Translations under genes and position numbers: made by a program
Part shown: piece by piece, positions 26,133 through 39,636 of the stretch
How the letters are laid out: each line of letters starts with the position of its first letter
How positions within the stretch are numbered: position 1 is the first letter of the stretch
Notes under the pieces: model-generated
Told to the model about the DNA's origin: nothing
Database searches by the model: none
Seen by the model: the letters and a program-made list of their open reading frames with translations, nothing else
Assembly (NCBI GenBank): GCA_021234155.1
Contig: JAJEKV010000003.1
Coordinates: 29,061,166-29,125,165, forward strand
Length of the DNA: 64,000 nucleotides
Direction: 5' to 3'
Source: Isoetes taiwanensis
Taxonomy: Eukaryota; Streptophyta; Lycopodiopsida; Isoetales; Isoetaceae

Positions 26133-28360
26133 AAGAGATAAATGAATTTTTATTTGACCAAGTATTATATGGATGCAGTGGATTAGTAAGTTGAAAGAGA
26201 AAAAGATTTTGGTCTTTCTATTCCATGTCTTTTCTCTGTCAAAAGCAGCTGATATTGCAGGTTGATTCTAGGCCATTGTGTGGAGATTCTGCAAACAAAC
26301 GGCACAGGTAATCTTTGCTTTTTCAAAAATTTCACATCCTTCATTTTTTAGTATTTTGTTGCTTTTACAGGAATAGCTATGGGATTCGCTTTGACAAGTA
26401 TGTAAGATACATCCTGCCTTTCTGCTATCTCCCCTGCTATAAGCACCTTTAAACTCAACTGGTTCATCAGAAGTAAATTGTGCAGAGTTCCAACTGTTAA
26501 GTGGTTTCTCAATCTTGTATCTAAGAATTGCAACTTTCTACTTTTTTTTTCTATTTCGACTATGTGCCTGGTGTTTTGGTGCTCTTACAAACTTTCCTCG
26601 TAGCATGCCAAGGTCAAAACAATTGTGTTTGTACATATCTTAGTAAAAGCAGACGAGCATGGAGTTGAACATGCATATGCATAAGGTCACCAGTCATTAA
26701 ATAATCAGATTCGCCATATCAGATGTAGCTCAAATGCGGTGGTTATATGAATAAATTAGAGTTCCTGGACCTGAAGAGCCCAAGACAAGTAAATACTACC
26801 ATTGTTGTGAATTTCAGGGATATAACAGAACCAGCATACCGCTGGGATTTGCAGGTTCAACAAAGGATTTGACATTGGGGAAATATATGTTACGGTTTTC
26901 CCATTTCCAGAGGTAGAATGTTTAGAGCATTTGTGGTTTCCATCAAAATGTTATTTAGTGGCATTAATGATATTAAAGTGTGAAAATGCTTGTTGAATTT
27001 ATGTATATGATATGAAAATTCTGTTAGGAATATTTATTTGCTGTTTGTGGTTGTGGCAAAGTTTAGGCTTTCCTAATTTCCTCAAAAAAATAATTTTTTC
27101 GATTTGCTTTAAAATATAGTAGGATATACTACATTGAAAAGAGGCTAATAAATATTTATCCCATTCATTTTGATATAGGTAGGAATCAAATTTGATAGTA
27201 ATAAAAATTTTCCCAACCAAATTTTATTACTAGGATAAGTCTCATCCAAATCAGAGGGTGCCCTGCTCATCCTAAAGCTAGAAGGAAAATGTCCTATTCA
27301 TCTCAAATACTTTGCCATATTCATGCCGTGAATAGGAACAAAAGGGATAAACCGAGGAGTATTTCTTCATAAGCATGCTAGTGTGGATGTGGAATTGGCC
27401 TAGCTTCCCCTTTTTTTTTTTTTTTTAAATTAAAATTTGCAAAAAGATTGACCTCAAATTTATCATCCGCTAATTTAATATTGCCTTGGTGAACCCTCAA
27501 CGTGATCTAAATATCTTGCCAATGAGTCCCACAATGTTTCTCCTTGTACCCCTATTTATCACAACATTAGTACATACTTGGTTTCTTTCTACAAGGTTTT
27601 TGAACACTCTAAAATGCCTCCTTTTCCCTTTGAGACTTCTATGAATCATATATGACCAATAGGAACTAGTTCCTAGTGGTCAGGTGTGTCCAAGAACTTG
27701 ACGACAAGTTGGCATGGAATGAAGCAATTACTTGGTGATTTGTAGATGGAATTGAATTAAATTGCAGTCCATCATATGGTTTCTTATTCCGATGCGCATT
27801 TGATGTATTTTTTTCTACTAAATATTAAATTGTGTTCCTAGACGTATTTTTCTTTTGATGGTATGTTGTTAAGTTATCTCCAAAATTAACTTACTTTCCC
27901 CTTTAGAGGGATATGACCTATTTTTGCATTGGTGCTCTTGCTATTTAAGTTACTTCACCTTTTAGAACGATATGACCTATTTTGCATTAATGGACTTGTA
28001 ATTTGGTTCATGTCTTTTTCCTTTTTTAGACCTATTGTTCCAACGTTGTTCCTAGATAGCAACATGTTCTAACATGCACACCAAACATTGAGGATATTAT
28101 ACTAATTTGCACAATGGTTATTTTCTTCAAACTCCATGCCATTGTTTATGTTGATCATATGATATCATAGACAAATTTTATTAGAGGGCCCATATTTGAT
28201 AGTTGACATATGCCTATGTGATCATCCACCCAAAATTTTGATTTTAATTTCGCTTGATACTTTTGCATTTTATATTTAGTTTTATTTGGATATGAAGTAT
28301 ATATCGTTCGTCACTGCATTGAGTTTTTGTTACATGGGTTTATATTGAAAACATTCTCGT
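26133..28360. other. No gene recognised
   Basis: AT-rich sequence with a T run at 27413-27426 and the direct phrase AGG(A)ATATGACCTATTTT twice near 27908 and 27970. No coding motif is seen on either strand. Confidence 0.45.
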
Positions 28361-28555
28361 TTGGCCTTGCTAGCAGGATACCACAACATTAGCTTGTTTG
28401 TGACTTGCATTTCAAGCATTGGTGGAGTTGCTTTTACTAATAATATGTTACCGGTTTTCATGGTTCAATTGGATTCGAAGGGGTATTTGGCAATTGCTTA
28501 CTATACCTTATTACTAATGACTAATCCATCATGGCCTCGCGAAACAACCAAATGA
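28361..28555 (+). pseudogene. Possible Ty1/copia RNase H remnant
   Basis: The frame reads SIGGVAFTNNM..KGYLAIAYYTLL. This resembles the copia RNase H stretch (GGVAFTW.SK.Q then EAEYLAIA.). Only about 40 residues match, the catalytic residues are not identifiable, and no flanking integrase or RT was found. It could be chance. Confidence 0.35.
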
Positions 28556-28579
28556 TCGCAGAAGTGATCTTATTGGTAT

Positions 28580-30100
28580 GATGTCTCCGTATATCCTAGG
28601 TCCACATCACCATACAAATCTACATTAGTAGACTTGTATGCACCAAGTGTGGGGCATGGCCAAGTTATTTACATTTAGGAGGTGACCCATTTCCACATGG
28701 CTTCACTCTATAGGTGACCCGCCACATGGGTTCGCCCCTATTGGGGCCAAGTGCCCCCTGCGGAACCCTAACACATAAAAGGCCAAACCCCAAACGTAGG
28801 ACCACTTTTGGCTCCACCAACTTCGATCCACCAAAGATGTGCCCACAACACCCATTTGAGGATCGCCTTCGATAGCCAAGGTTGCGGTGAGAGCAACCGG
28901 CAAGCAAGCATGCTAGAGATGGAGAAACAGAGTCGAGGCGTACCGTTAGGAGAAGGTACTGAGACTCCAATTGAGTTGCACATTGTGTCCTAGTAGAGCC
29001 ATTCTAGAACCTATAGTTCGAGATAGCATGAACCCTAATCAATGAAGCCTAACTATAAGTTAGATGTATGTGATTAGATCGCTTGTTATTCTTGTTATTT
29101 AACATGTTATGTTGATATATGATGATGGTTGATCTTATGTTTGCACCTCTTGTGTATTGGGAAGGGGGTAGAGACCTAGTAGCTATTATTTAGATGATGG
29201 TCCTAGTTTAAACCCATTAGTTCCCATTATTATGCGACATGCATAGAGCCCACCTCGCCACGGAGGGTACCGAGGAAGCAATGCACACAACGGGTCAAAT
29301 GTGGCAAAGTGGAGGGAGGACCTTGTCGAAGCGCTGCCACCGGGTCCCATAGCCGAATTAGGCTCATAGTTGGTCACTTCGCGGTGGGCCGGTATGGATC
29401 CGACACTTCCCCGGTCAATGGTGTCGCCTCGATTCTCAAGAGTTGCAAGTGTCGGGTTGGCTTTGTTTTGGGGAGTTCACCGGGTATGGACGCAGGTCGC
29501 CACAATCCTCTAGCCATGGAGCCACCGGTGACCGAGGGGAGATGCAACCCTTCCTACCTCATCGGACGGGGAGATGCAAACCGAGTAGTCTCGCGGTGAT
29601 ACCATGGGATTACGCCTCCTGTGAGGTTACAGCCATGTCGGAGCCCCATTTAGCCTATCTACAAAGTATGCAATGGAGGGGCTTGATGGAGCGTCAACCC
29701 TGCCATTGTTATTGCCATCCCAAGTCATTGCCATAACTCTGCCTGTTCTATATGGAGCCCCCACCATCACGACTCCCTTTGAGTCGAACCCTCGGGTAGG
29801 AGCCCTATTTGATGTATTTGATGCATTTGTTGTATTATTGCATTCGATAACATGGATGGATGGATTATCACTACCCCTTCGAGGTAGTTTTGTTATTATT
29901 AAGCTAGTGCTTATGTTGTATATTTTGCTTCACCGATATAGGAACCCATAGAGGATGATGGAATGACACCCCTCAAAGTTCTCTACCGATAGTCCGCCAC
30001 CCTAGATGCGAAGTTAGACAGAGGGCCCATAATGACGGTAGCCGCTGGATGGGGAAGGTCCTTCGTTGTATACCGCCATGCCGATATAGCGAGCATCACA
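28580..30100 (+). mobile_element. Degraded gypsy-family LTR (copy 1)
   Basis: It is colinear with the better LTR at 61043-62604. Shared landmarks are a TATA-like ACATAAAAGG region near 28770, GATTAGAT..CTTGTT near 29070, TTGGGAAGGGGGTAGAGACC at 29157, AGTATGCAATGGAGGGGC..GATGGAG near 29665, and a CATCACA end at 30100 followed by a primer-site remnant. The left end is not fixed. Orientation is plus. No internal coding region follows. Confidence 0.65.
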
Positions 30101-30101
30101 A

Positions 30102-30113
30102 TGGTAGTCAGAG
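30102..30113 (+). other. Decayed retroelement primer-binding site
   Basis: TGGTAGTCAGAG aligns with the intact TGGTATCAGAGC at 62606. The next bases (AATGATCTTGG..GACCAAGA) also match the leader there. It has a one-base insertion relative to the tRNA-iMet complement. Confidence 0.55.
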
Positions 30114-31157
30114 TAATGATCTTGGTTGACCAAGATCAAGCACCGGGTCATTCTCCTAAGTAGCTAACCCGCCTAGTAGAAAATTTGGGGTAAAACCCCA
30201 ATATGAACCCTAAATTTGGGAGAATGTTTTTCTTCCATCGCTAGAATGTCATTAGCAAGTCAAATCTAGTTGTTAGGTAAGCTAATTTTGAATAGAGAGT
30301 CAAACAAACCCGTGGTGGTGGAACGATCTAGATTCAAGATCTTCGATTGATTCTTATCATTAGTCTCCTATTCGAGTAAGTACATTGTGCCCAGGCTCGT
30401 CTTCCCTTGCATGGCATCTCTGTGCTTACACGCTAGATGAGACATGTAAATTTTGTACTTTTTCCTCGATTAATAAACTTCTTGGCTTTCAGCCCTTCAA
30501 AAAAAAAAAAAAAACACCTTTCTAGTAAATTTGAGCTCAAAGTTATTCATGAGCCCCATTTGATTAAGTGGAAATTGAACGAAGAATCGCCAATAGGGTG
30601 CGATGATTAATATTTGGCCCAAAACAAATGGGGAAAAATTTTGAAAGATAGTTAAGTAATTAGAAAAAGTACTTTAATTAATAACCCTTATTTATAATAT
30701 TCACACTTACAAAAGGTGACCGATAAAAATCTCTTTGAAAAGTACCCCCAACCTTAGATCTTTCAAGATTCTATCCTTGAGCCCTTTCCTATTGTAGAAT
30801 TCCTAGGGAAAATTTTCTAGTCATCATGGAGTAGACCCAATATGCAAGTTTCACCTCAAAAGGTGACCCGTGATGGAACGCAGCACTCCAGTAGCTCAAA
30901 TTTACTCCAACAACCCCCCCGACACCATGGTGGACCAAACCCTCAATGCTTCTAGAAGTTCCTTAGGGGAATGGGAGTCTGATCTTCACAAGAAGAAGTG
31001 GCCCAATAGGAGCTAACAGGAGAGCAAAACCAAGGAGGTAGATGAACAAGCACACCAAAGGATAGAAGGTAAGAAAAGGGGAGGAGGACCTGGCGATATA
31101 ATAGTACCTAGAGCGAGTAAAAAGTATCCCAACATGAGGAGGAGGCTCTAAAACAAG
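30114..31157. other. Non-coding; retroposed poly-A end at 30499
   Basis: AATAAA at 30472 lies just upstream of sixteen A residues at 30499-30514, the usual look of a reverse-transcribed mRNA, SINE or LINE 3' end. The body upstream is not recognisable. From 30515 to 31157 nothing was identified; an AACAACCCCCCCGACACC stretch at 30910 is unremarkable. Confidence 0.5.
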
Positions 31158-33689
31158 TGGCAAGGCTACCACCCTAGTATGGTCAAAGATGTAGGAATCG
31201 ACAAAGATTTATGTGATAGGGAAGAACCCTTCAAGTTGAAGCATGATATCGAAAGTGAGAAGAAGGAAGCAAGGAGCCGCCACAATTGGTCTAAAACCCG
31301 CTTGGCCCTCTTAGCTCAGATTTTTCTCCTCCTTCAAGATCGATTTTTTTAGAATTTAGTACTTGCAAAGGTTAGAATACAAACCGCTAACCACTATCAT
31401 TCGATAATTATCTAGATCCCTCATCTCCGATTTGTGCAGGTGAATAACTTATTTATGCTCTAAGACGAGGGGAACTGGACGCCTCCTACCGTGATACAAT
31501 GCTTCCATCATATCCTATATTATAATGTTGTGTAATGGACCACTTCCCTAGATCCGGACACCTGAGGTTTAATCCCTTTATTCTATGGTTACGATTTGCC
31601 AATCTTTCAACTTAGGGTTGAGAGAGTTAACGAACACGCTTTAGCTTATTCCTACTCCGCAGGATCAAAGACCAAGGTACGATAGAAAACCCCACAAAGA
31701 TTATGCTATAGGTTTACCAAGAACGGCCAAAGATGATTTCCAAGTTCCGGCCTTCATGCTTATCCTCCAGCTCCCCGCCAGGAGGTTCTAGCCGCGGAGG
31801 TGGTTATGGCTATGGATCGCCACCGCTACTTATGGCTCGAGCCGTAGCTATGGCGAAAGCTTTTAGCTTTGGCAGCTGGCATGTAAGAACCGATGATTGG
31901 TATTGTTTGACCGATAGCTCAACGCCAAATCTACGCGCATTAGCCGACACAAAGATGAGCCTGAGGGTTTGTCGGAGTTTATGATAGAAGTCCGTAGTCC
32001 GAGGCACGGTTTTCGAGGTTATGGGTTTGATAGTGAGGAGGCAAAGGTAAGATCTGATGGACCGCGATTTGCATTAGGTAACTTATTCTATAAAGTATAT
32101 GAACGAAGCCATTTTGCCAAGCTTATTCATGAAATCTGTTTACTTCATTTTCACAACTAAAGCAATTGGTGATTGTTGCAACATGTAGAGGTTATCCTCT
32201 TTATGACAATGAGATAGTCGATGCAGAACACCATCAAAAGCCCCGGGCTGATCAAGGTAACCCTCCGGCTTTCGTAAATAGCTAAAATGGCTTAGCATCA
32301 TGGGATTTCAGGATTTGAGGCATTAAACAAATTTGCAGCAGATCAATCAAAGTTGCGCCATTACTTGAGCACCTTTTTCAAATACATAGATAATCTTGCC
32401 ACATAATTCTCCATCTTAATAATAGTCATGCCTCTACATTGGTATGTATGTTACCTTTTGAATATTGAAAGGGCTATTGCCGCTAAATCATGCTTTCCAT
32501 TCCAACTAGCATAACTAAAGGCCACAATGATGGACTTTCCATATTGTTACGACCGCGAGCTATGTCGCACTGTAATATCTTCAAACCGACATCTACCGTA
32601 GGGCTTACCTTAGGCATCACATGTCTTAGATCTTGGCCGAAGCTATAACAGATGGTGTCCGTGTCTTTTGCTAAGTATAATGTTGAAGTTTTTATGCTAG
32701 AAGCATACGTGTTTAGCTGCAAAGATATAGATTTAGAGGGGAACTTTAAGCAACGCGGCCGGTTTGTCAATAAAGACCTCAGATTTAGTGGCGTGATGCT
32801 AGGGCTTTGGATGCAGCTTAATATTGCAATGATAGTCTAGAAGAGGATGCCTCAAACTTGGAGATAAGGACTTTAAAAGAATAGGTGAACAAAAGATCTC
32901 GATCCCAAGCTTCGCAACCACAGATCGCGTGAAGCGACATCATAATGTCGAGGTAAAGATCCTTATGCCTAATGCTAAAACCAATAGAGATGTGAACTTT
33001 GTCTAATTGTCATTTAGCTGATTGCCTTAAGGACAAAAGTAAATCAAGATGGGTGATAGCAAACGCACAAGTTACTCGAACATTTTAGTAATAGTCTTAT
33101 CTTAAGTTACAAGTGCCGAAAAAATGTTGTTTCTACACGTATTTCTTTTATCCGGGTTGGTCCAAGAATCATAAAGTAGTTGACATAGCATCAACACATT
33201 AGTGCTTTGGGATATGCTTAAAAAAACAGTATCTTAATTCTTCTGTTTTTCAGTCGTGACCAAGTATCTAGGAGAGTTGTGGACCACTATTTTTCAACCG
33301 CCATAGATTAAAGGCTTATAAGCTTGCATGCCCGCTTCCACGGTTGTTGGTCCGCTTTTTCCGCCTAGGTTAGCACATATAAATATGAGGTCCCCGTGAT
33401 TTGGTTGTTTTAATATTTGTTGCAAATGCCGTGATTTGGTGGATGTGCAACTGCTTAATGTCGAAAGCCTCGAAAATTCGTCCAAGTAACCATCATTCAA
33501 TTAAATTGGGTTTATGTCTTAATTTTGGGACAAATTTCATATTGCATGTTTTTAGTAGCATATTCAAATTCACACATTTCACCTCAAAATTATGAAAACG
33601 TAATATCATGTTATTTACAAAATAGTCAATATTTCACAATATAGCACCATATCATAAAAACGGATAACAAAAATTTACATAGTTATTCA

Positions 33690-36461
33690 ACTTTCTTCAA
33701 GCACCCCCAATGATATCATAGCCTTATTCCTGACATCCCGAGGTATTGTAATTCTCGCATTTCTAGCTGGAATAGTGTTTGAGTCCATGAGTACAAAACA
33801 CTTTCATAGTCTAGCCAAAGATCGTGATCACTCGGATTTCTCCTCCATTTCTTTGTCCAACAACTGGAAAACCTTTCTTTATCCGACACGCTGGTCAACC
33901 GATGCAATCGACACCACCATTCCACCCGCATTATGGTTGAAGTTAATATTACCTTCTTCTTTGCAAATATCGAGATAGTGAACCCCAACCACACCGATAT
34001 GTATCTAAATCTGCTGGCTTTACTACCACAAATTGGTGGCATTCCAAGTCAAGGAAGGTTCATAAGCATCCATGCCTAGAAACTTTGGCCTATTGTTCTT
34101 AGGACCAACATAGTGTTTGTCGGCGGAGGAGGAGCATATTGCTTGCGAATGCTACTTACAAAGTCATCAAAATCCTCAAAGACCTGCTAAGGTCTTCCAC
34201 CTAGTTTTAGGCAACCACCCTTCTTTCAATTCATCCGAGGATGTGTCTATCTCCCCAACAAAGTTAATCACCTTCTTCCAAGAAGCCACCAAGGCACGGT
34301 TGGTGTCATCCGATTGGTTTGCCAATGCTTTATATAGTCTTGATTCCTTCCTTAGTCAATCCCAATTGCTTCACTTCTTCAAAAGGGGTTTTAAAGCTTT
34401 TGGTTGACCTAGAGGTATCATAGGCTTGCCATTCTCATCTCTACGCCTATATTTCCCTCCCTCCTCTCCACTCATCCTCCTCAAGGTCTCATCTTCCATT
34501 GGAAGATTGGAATCCCATCTCATCTCACCCCAAAAGTGAACTGCAGAGGCCCTGAATGACCTTCAAGATCCAATGTATAACCATCCACAAAGCTCTTCCC
34601 AATCGGCACTTCTTCTATGAGAGAAGCTATAGGGTTTGGAGTAGTGCATTCATGCAAGATTTCCATTAGCCTAGGAAAGTTGGTCACCGCTTGTCGCTTC
34701 AAGATACAACTATATTTGCCAAATAATGCATCCACATCCTCATGGGTATGCCCGGCATAAGAAACCCTAAATTAACTCTTTCAAATATCCCCACAAATGT
34801 TAAGTAGGATAGGAAAGAAAACATCCACCGTTTTATTTTGGCCAAAGACAATTATCAAGTTGCAAGAGAAACCTTTTGGGTAGATCTTGAGGTTTAGCAC
34901 GCGAAGTTGAAGCTCCAACATGTTCATTAGACCCATGCTTCCTAAACCTTGCCTTGTCTGAACTTTTCAATATTGTTAGGGTTTCCATCTAACAATGCTC
35001 TATGTAGTGCCCGCTAGTCAGAAGGGTCCCTGAGGTGACCATTGTATCCATTTTCATAGTTTCTCAAACACCTCATGATACTCCCAATATGAAAAATCTG
35101 ACCATCACCCACAACTCCAAACTAAAATGGCCATAGTAGGTTTGATTCTGCCCATGCAAGATTGCCCCCCACCATTGAGATCTCAGAAGGGTATGATCTT
35201 CCACATGACTTTGGTATGTACTTGAATTGTGGAAGACAAGTCTTTTGTTGGTCCATCTTGTCATGTATAATACATAAATAGTTATTGGGTTCCAATGCAG
35301 ATAAAGTCCTCCACATCCAATAACATGATCTACATGATAGTTGGTCACCATATGGTCCTTCATATGCTCCCTTATCCTAGCCCCCTTTGACTAGGTTGCA
35401 CAGCTTATCAAGAGTCTCCTTCAACTTAGCACATAAATTGCACTTTGCAAAGTTGTTTGAAGTTGCTATGGTGACATGATTGAAATGCTTCTTCCATAAC
35501 CTACTAAAGCTAGGTTGGGATATTGAAGAATTCCCACCCTCGGCGTAGGGAATTCACTTCTTCCAAAATACTCTTTTGAGTACAATGTGATGGCAACCTT
35601 TTCTCAACAACCGCTTCTTCCCTTTTCATCCCTTCTCGCTTTGTGTGGCATAGACTCGCATTGAAATCAATATATTTTTCAAATATCTCCCCGCGCAGCC
35701 GTGGTCCTAGCTGTTGGTCTCAACAAACCATTATTTCCATGTAAAGCAATCCTGCTCCCCTCTCGCCTGCTTTTTTGCCAATTATGCCATGAAGAAGTTG
35801 GAATTGCATGGATACTCGCCATGCTTTTTGCACATATCCATTTGCCTAGCAAAGGGTATCTTTTTCTGCTTGGGTTTCTTTCATCTTGAAGTGCATGCTC
35901 AAGATTGTGTACATGTAGGTCCTCCTCTCATCAACAAGCAGTACTTTGAAAAGTGGCTCTTGCTTCCACCAATTGTTCTATTGTGAAGAATTGCATACAA
36001 TCACTCCAACAACAACTGAGCCCCTAACCTTCACCATTGTCTCACGCTTGGTGTCACTAATCAACTTGGCTCTTTGCTAGATAATGTCCGGGTAACCGAT
36101 ACTTTCCCCCTTTTGCCTAGGTTTAGAGTTCCAACTGCCAATGGATCAATATCAAGACAATCATTGTCCCCAACAACCTCGTGCTCGAAAAATATAATCC
36201 TCCACAAATTGAACACTACTTATAGGCTATGCCATGATGCAAGGAACCTCCAATTGCTTGACACAACCAAAACATTCCTTGTCACCCAAACCTTTACCTT
36301 TCCAGCTTGTCTTCCAACATCGAAATTGCAATACCAATATTGTCTTCCCCTAGCCTTTCATCATTAACAGCCTTGACCAGATCTCGCTAGCACAATGACT
36401 CCTTGGCCTACTATTTCCTTTGTTGCACTTGTGCATGATTCTCACCTTCTTGTTCCTCCAT
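33690..36461 (-). pseudogene. Decayed DUF7869-like gene, copy B
   Basis: Counterpart of the copy A gene, starting at an ATG at 36459-36461. Segments legible here include IYVLYMTRW / IIHDKMDQQKTCLPQFKYIPK near 35210-35290, GQNQTYYGHFSLEL, FLSYLN-type blocks and VDALFGKYSCILKRQAVTNF near 34690-34740. The one-base slip before HTHEDVD is shared with copy A, so it predates the duplication or is a repeated sequencing error. Other breaks differ between copies and fall at CTG/CAG sites, which suggests the parent gene was less damaged than either copy looks. Confidence 0.6.
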
Positions 36462-36974
36462 TGCACCCTACTATAGAGGACTAATTGTTTTTCTTCAACA
36501 TTCTTGCTAGAGTTGGTTTTTCATTGATATTGCTCTTTTCACCATCTTGAGTTGGAGGGGCACCATTGACCTAGGGCAAATTGCACCCTTTTTAGTCAAT
36601 GAGTAAGAAAAAATTATTACACCATAAGATAAAAAAGTACGCACATTTATGGAATATGTAGAGGTAAATCAAATTTTTTAAAAGCAAGAAATTCCTTTGG
36701 AAATAGGTTTAATATAATAATAACAATGGGCGAAACGAAATCATTTAAAACAAGAATTTTCATGGCAACAACAAGGAAATGATATTTATATAAATATATC
36801 CAAATTTTAATTATCGAAAATTTGATATATGATTACTAAAAAGACATATAACTAATAGACGGAGAATTTATTATCCATAATAATATACCCTAGATAATAT
36901 AGTCGGCGGGAATTTCAGACACCGGGCGTGTTATTTGAGGCAATTAATTATTCACGCTAAGAGCTAATTAACCC

Positions 36975-36982
36975 TATATAAA
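36975..36982 (+). promoter_or_regulatory. TATA box upstream of acidic ORF, copy B
   Basis: TATATAAA at the same place as in copy A, 60 bases before the ATG at 37035. It is conserved between copies with its AATTATTCACGCTAAGAG context. Confidence 0.5.
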
Positions 36983-37034
36983 CCGTTCACGCCTCAAGAC
37001 CATTCTCGTCCCCAATTTTTTTTTTCTCCCCGCC

Positions 37035-37317
37035 ATGAAGCATTCTCCTAAATAAGCTTCTCATGAAGAACCCGAGGTCTCGCAAAGAGACGCCGGGTTG
37101 AAGAACCCCTCTTCCCCCGCCATCGATTTCCTTGCCCAATTCTCCTCCTCGATTCATTCGTGAGGATGATGCTGATTTTGAAGAGGAGGAGTTGAGCTCC
37201 TCCTCGATTCCTCCTGATTCTCAAGAGGAGGAAGAGGAGGAAGAGGAGGAGTTGGAGGAAGAGGAGGAGATGTCCTCCCAAGAGCATGAAACCGCCTCGC
37301 CTTCGTGGTTGGCTTGA
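37035..37317 (+). pseudogene. Small acidic ORF, copy B
   Basis: From the ATG at 37035 the frame is broken once. From 37132 it reads cleanly through DDADFEEEELSSSS, a Glu run interrupted by one Leu, and EMSSQEHET to a stop. The Glu run is a GAGGAA purine repeat that continues after the stop to about 37400. The product would be strongly acidic with no known domain. Whether it is translated is unknown. Confidence 0.35.
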
Positions 37318-39429
37318 CTCTAAAACGTAGAATGAAATCTCTCAAGAAGAGGAGGAGGAGGAAGAGGAGGAGGAGGGGAGGAAGAGGATGAGGAGGAAGG
37401 TCGAGAATTCACCAGCTTTTAGAATGGTCGGAGATGAGCCGTTTGCATGTCTGCTTTTATTTTTTTTTTTCACCTTTCTTTCTTTTCTAACACCTTTCTT
37501 TCTTCTTTGTTCCGCATCGGGAAGATCAATGATGCATCCCTGCATCTTGTAAAGCCTTCTCGGCATTTTTTTTGTAAAGCCTTCTGGCATTTTGTAAAGC
37601 CATTCTTGGCATCCGTACATATCAATTTTGAATGAAATCAAATAGTTTTCTTCACAAACTTTTTTCTTCAAACAGCTTTCTTCAAACAGTTTTTCAGACA
37701 TAAAAAATATTTTGAATGAAATCAAACTGTTTTTCCAAGCATTTTGTCTCCAAAGTGTTTTCTCCAAAATTTTGTCTCTCGTGATTTGTGTCAACAAAGT
37801 CTCTGAACACTATAAATCAATCACAAAGAAGATAGGAAATTTTCCTATACGACCTAAAACAATTCCCCAACTCAACAAGTCATTTTTTAGCCTTGATAAT
37901 TTTGCCTTTAAAATTATTTTTAATTTAGCCTATATAAAATTTCTAAATTTTTTTTTTTTTTAATGCAATGAATGGAATAAAATGTCATGGAGAATTTATT
38001 GCATGAAATGCAATATTCTCCATATATACCATATACATGTCATGTCCGGGCGGAAGACCGTGACGCCAAGCGCAGTTAATTCAAGCAATCAATTATTCAC
38101 GCTTAACTTATTTCTAATTGTGCCTATATAAATCCATTTTACGCCTCAAAGTTCCTACATTTTCTTCCTTCCTTCATAATGATTTGCCGGCTATGCTTCA
38201 CTGTTTGATCCGCCCAAATCTTGGTGAGCAGATTTATATTCATCAATGTTAGATGTTTGGTTTCGCAATTCCTAACTTACTAAAAGACTCGCCTTTTGTT
38301 CTCAGAGCATCCAGAAGTGTAGGACATCTGAGACTCGTAATTAAAACCAAAAGCAGAGGACTAAGGTCTCATAATCGAAAAGCCTCGAATTAAAACCACA
38401 AGCATCTATCCTCCTTCCAGCCTCGTAACTCAAGGTTAGTTTTCATTTAGTTTTAAGTATCATCTCAATGGCAGGTTTAATCCAAGAAGACAAGCTTTTG
38501 CATTTGCTCGAGGCGAGGGAAGCAGATGATGTTTATGAAAACCGTAATAGTTTTTATAAACTTCATCCGCTTTTTTTGTTTCGAAAAAATTCTTGAGTTT
38601 CTCTTCCTGAATTAATCATGCTATTGCATGCAAGTTTCTATTATGAATGTGTAGTAGAAAGCATTAGAAAAAATCTGAAAGATAATATTTGAAACACGCT
38701 TGCCGCGTTTTTAGGGTAATCTTAGTTTTCAACATGAATACACGCCGCTGCAGCATTCAGCAGGGAGGGAGAAAAAACCCGCAGATAGATAAGTAAATAG
38801 ATAAAGGCCGCAATTATTTACACGCTCCTCATCGAATGCACGCCGAAGCGTATAGTTTTTCCTATATAGCAGCTTTACACGCCGAAGCGCAAAAACAATT
38901 GTATCCCTACTTTCAACTTTTACGCTAAACACGCCGCGGTTCTTAGTTTCTAAGTTTATAAATAAAGAAATATAACACGCCAGCGTGAATACCGATACCC
39001 GCCACTTCCTATTGATAGATGCCGTTACATTAATCACCCGGTTGGTGACGAAGATGGATTGAATTACATTTGGGCCAGCAATCACACATTCCTCCAGCCC
39101 CGCCGCTCCAATCTCCAAATTTGAACCGCAAATGAAAGCACCGCCTCGCCCGGAGCACCAGTCTTGCAACCCCTCGAGTACTTGGATCAAGTAATGATGA
39201 TGGCAGCAGAGCGCTGGCAATGATAGATCCGGGCTCGGGGCCCTTGCAACGCACGGAGGCTCGCCCTCTTATCTAATCACTTCGAATGCAAGACATGCAT
39301 TGATCGAGAGTGAATCTCGCGATCCGGCCACCGAGATTCAAAATGAGGAGCCAAGCTTTTCTTAGTGGTTAGCCTCTATGCCCGGATGCCCCAACACGAA
39401 CCACTACCACAAAGCGGTATAATGATGCA

Positions 39430-39636
39430 ATGGAGATGGCTCAACCAATGGAACCACTACCGCAGGCGCTATACGATGCATTGGAGGTTCAACCAATGGA
39501 GCAGGAGGTGGAGCAGGAGGAGGAGCAGGAGGTGGAGGTGGAGCAGGCGGGGGTGGTGGAGCTAGAGCCTGGTGTTTTTGCCGGGTTTTACCGTAAGAAT
39601 TCACTATGCCCCGCAATGGAAATGGGAGATCGATAG
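39430..39636 (+). CDS. Small Gln/Glu-rich ORF of unknown function
   Basis: A 68-codon frame opens MEMAQPMEPLPQ, repeats a QPME motif, runs through alternating Glu/Gln/Val from a GGAGCAGGAGGTG repeat, and ends GVFAGFYRKNS..GDR. The frame passes the right edge of the 8.4-kb repeat, so its C-terminal half is unique to this locus. No domain is known and a simple repeat-derived frame is a fair alternative. Confidence 0.3.
   Translation: MEMAQPMEPLPQALYDALEVQPMEQEVEQEEEQEVEVEQAGVVELEPGVFAGFYRKNSLCPAMEMGDR

Larger units (their letters stand above)
31158..39531. repeat. Long direct repeat, copy B
   Basis: Second copy of 1-8365 in the same orientation. The match begins GCAAGGCTACCA at 31158, but this equals the first base of the window in copy A, so the real boundary may be further left. 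Homology stops at about 39531 in the GAG/CAG-rich tract. Copy B often keeps a C-G string where copy A has CTG or CAG, and sometimes the reverse. Confidence 0.95.

Noticed and set aside
1-39531. Copies A and B as the two LTRs of one giant retrotransposon
   Set aside because: No TG..CA ends, no primer site after copy A and no polypurine tract before copy B; copy A holds gene-like sequence on the minus strand.
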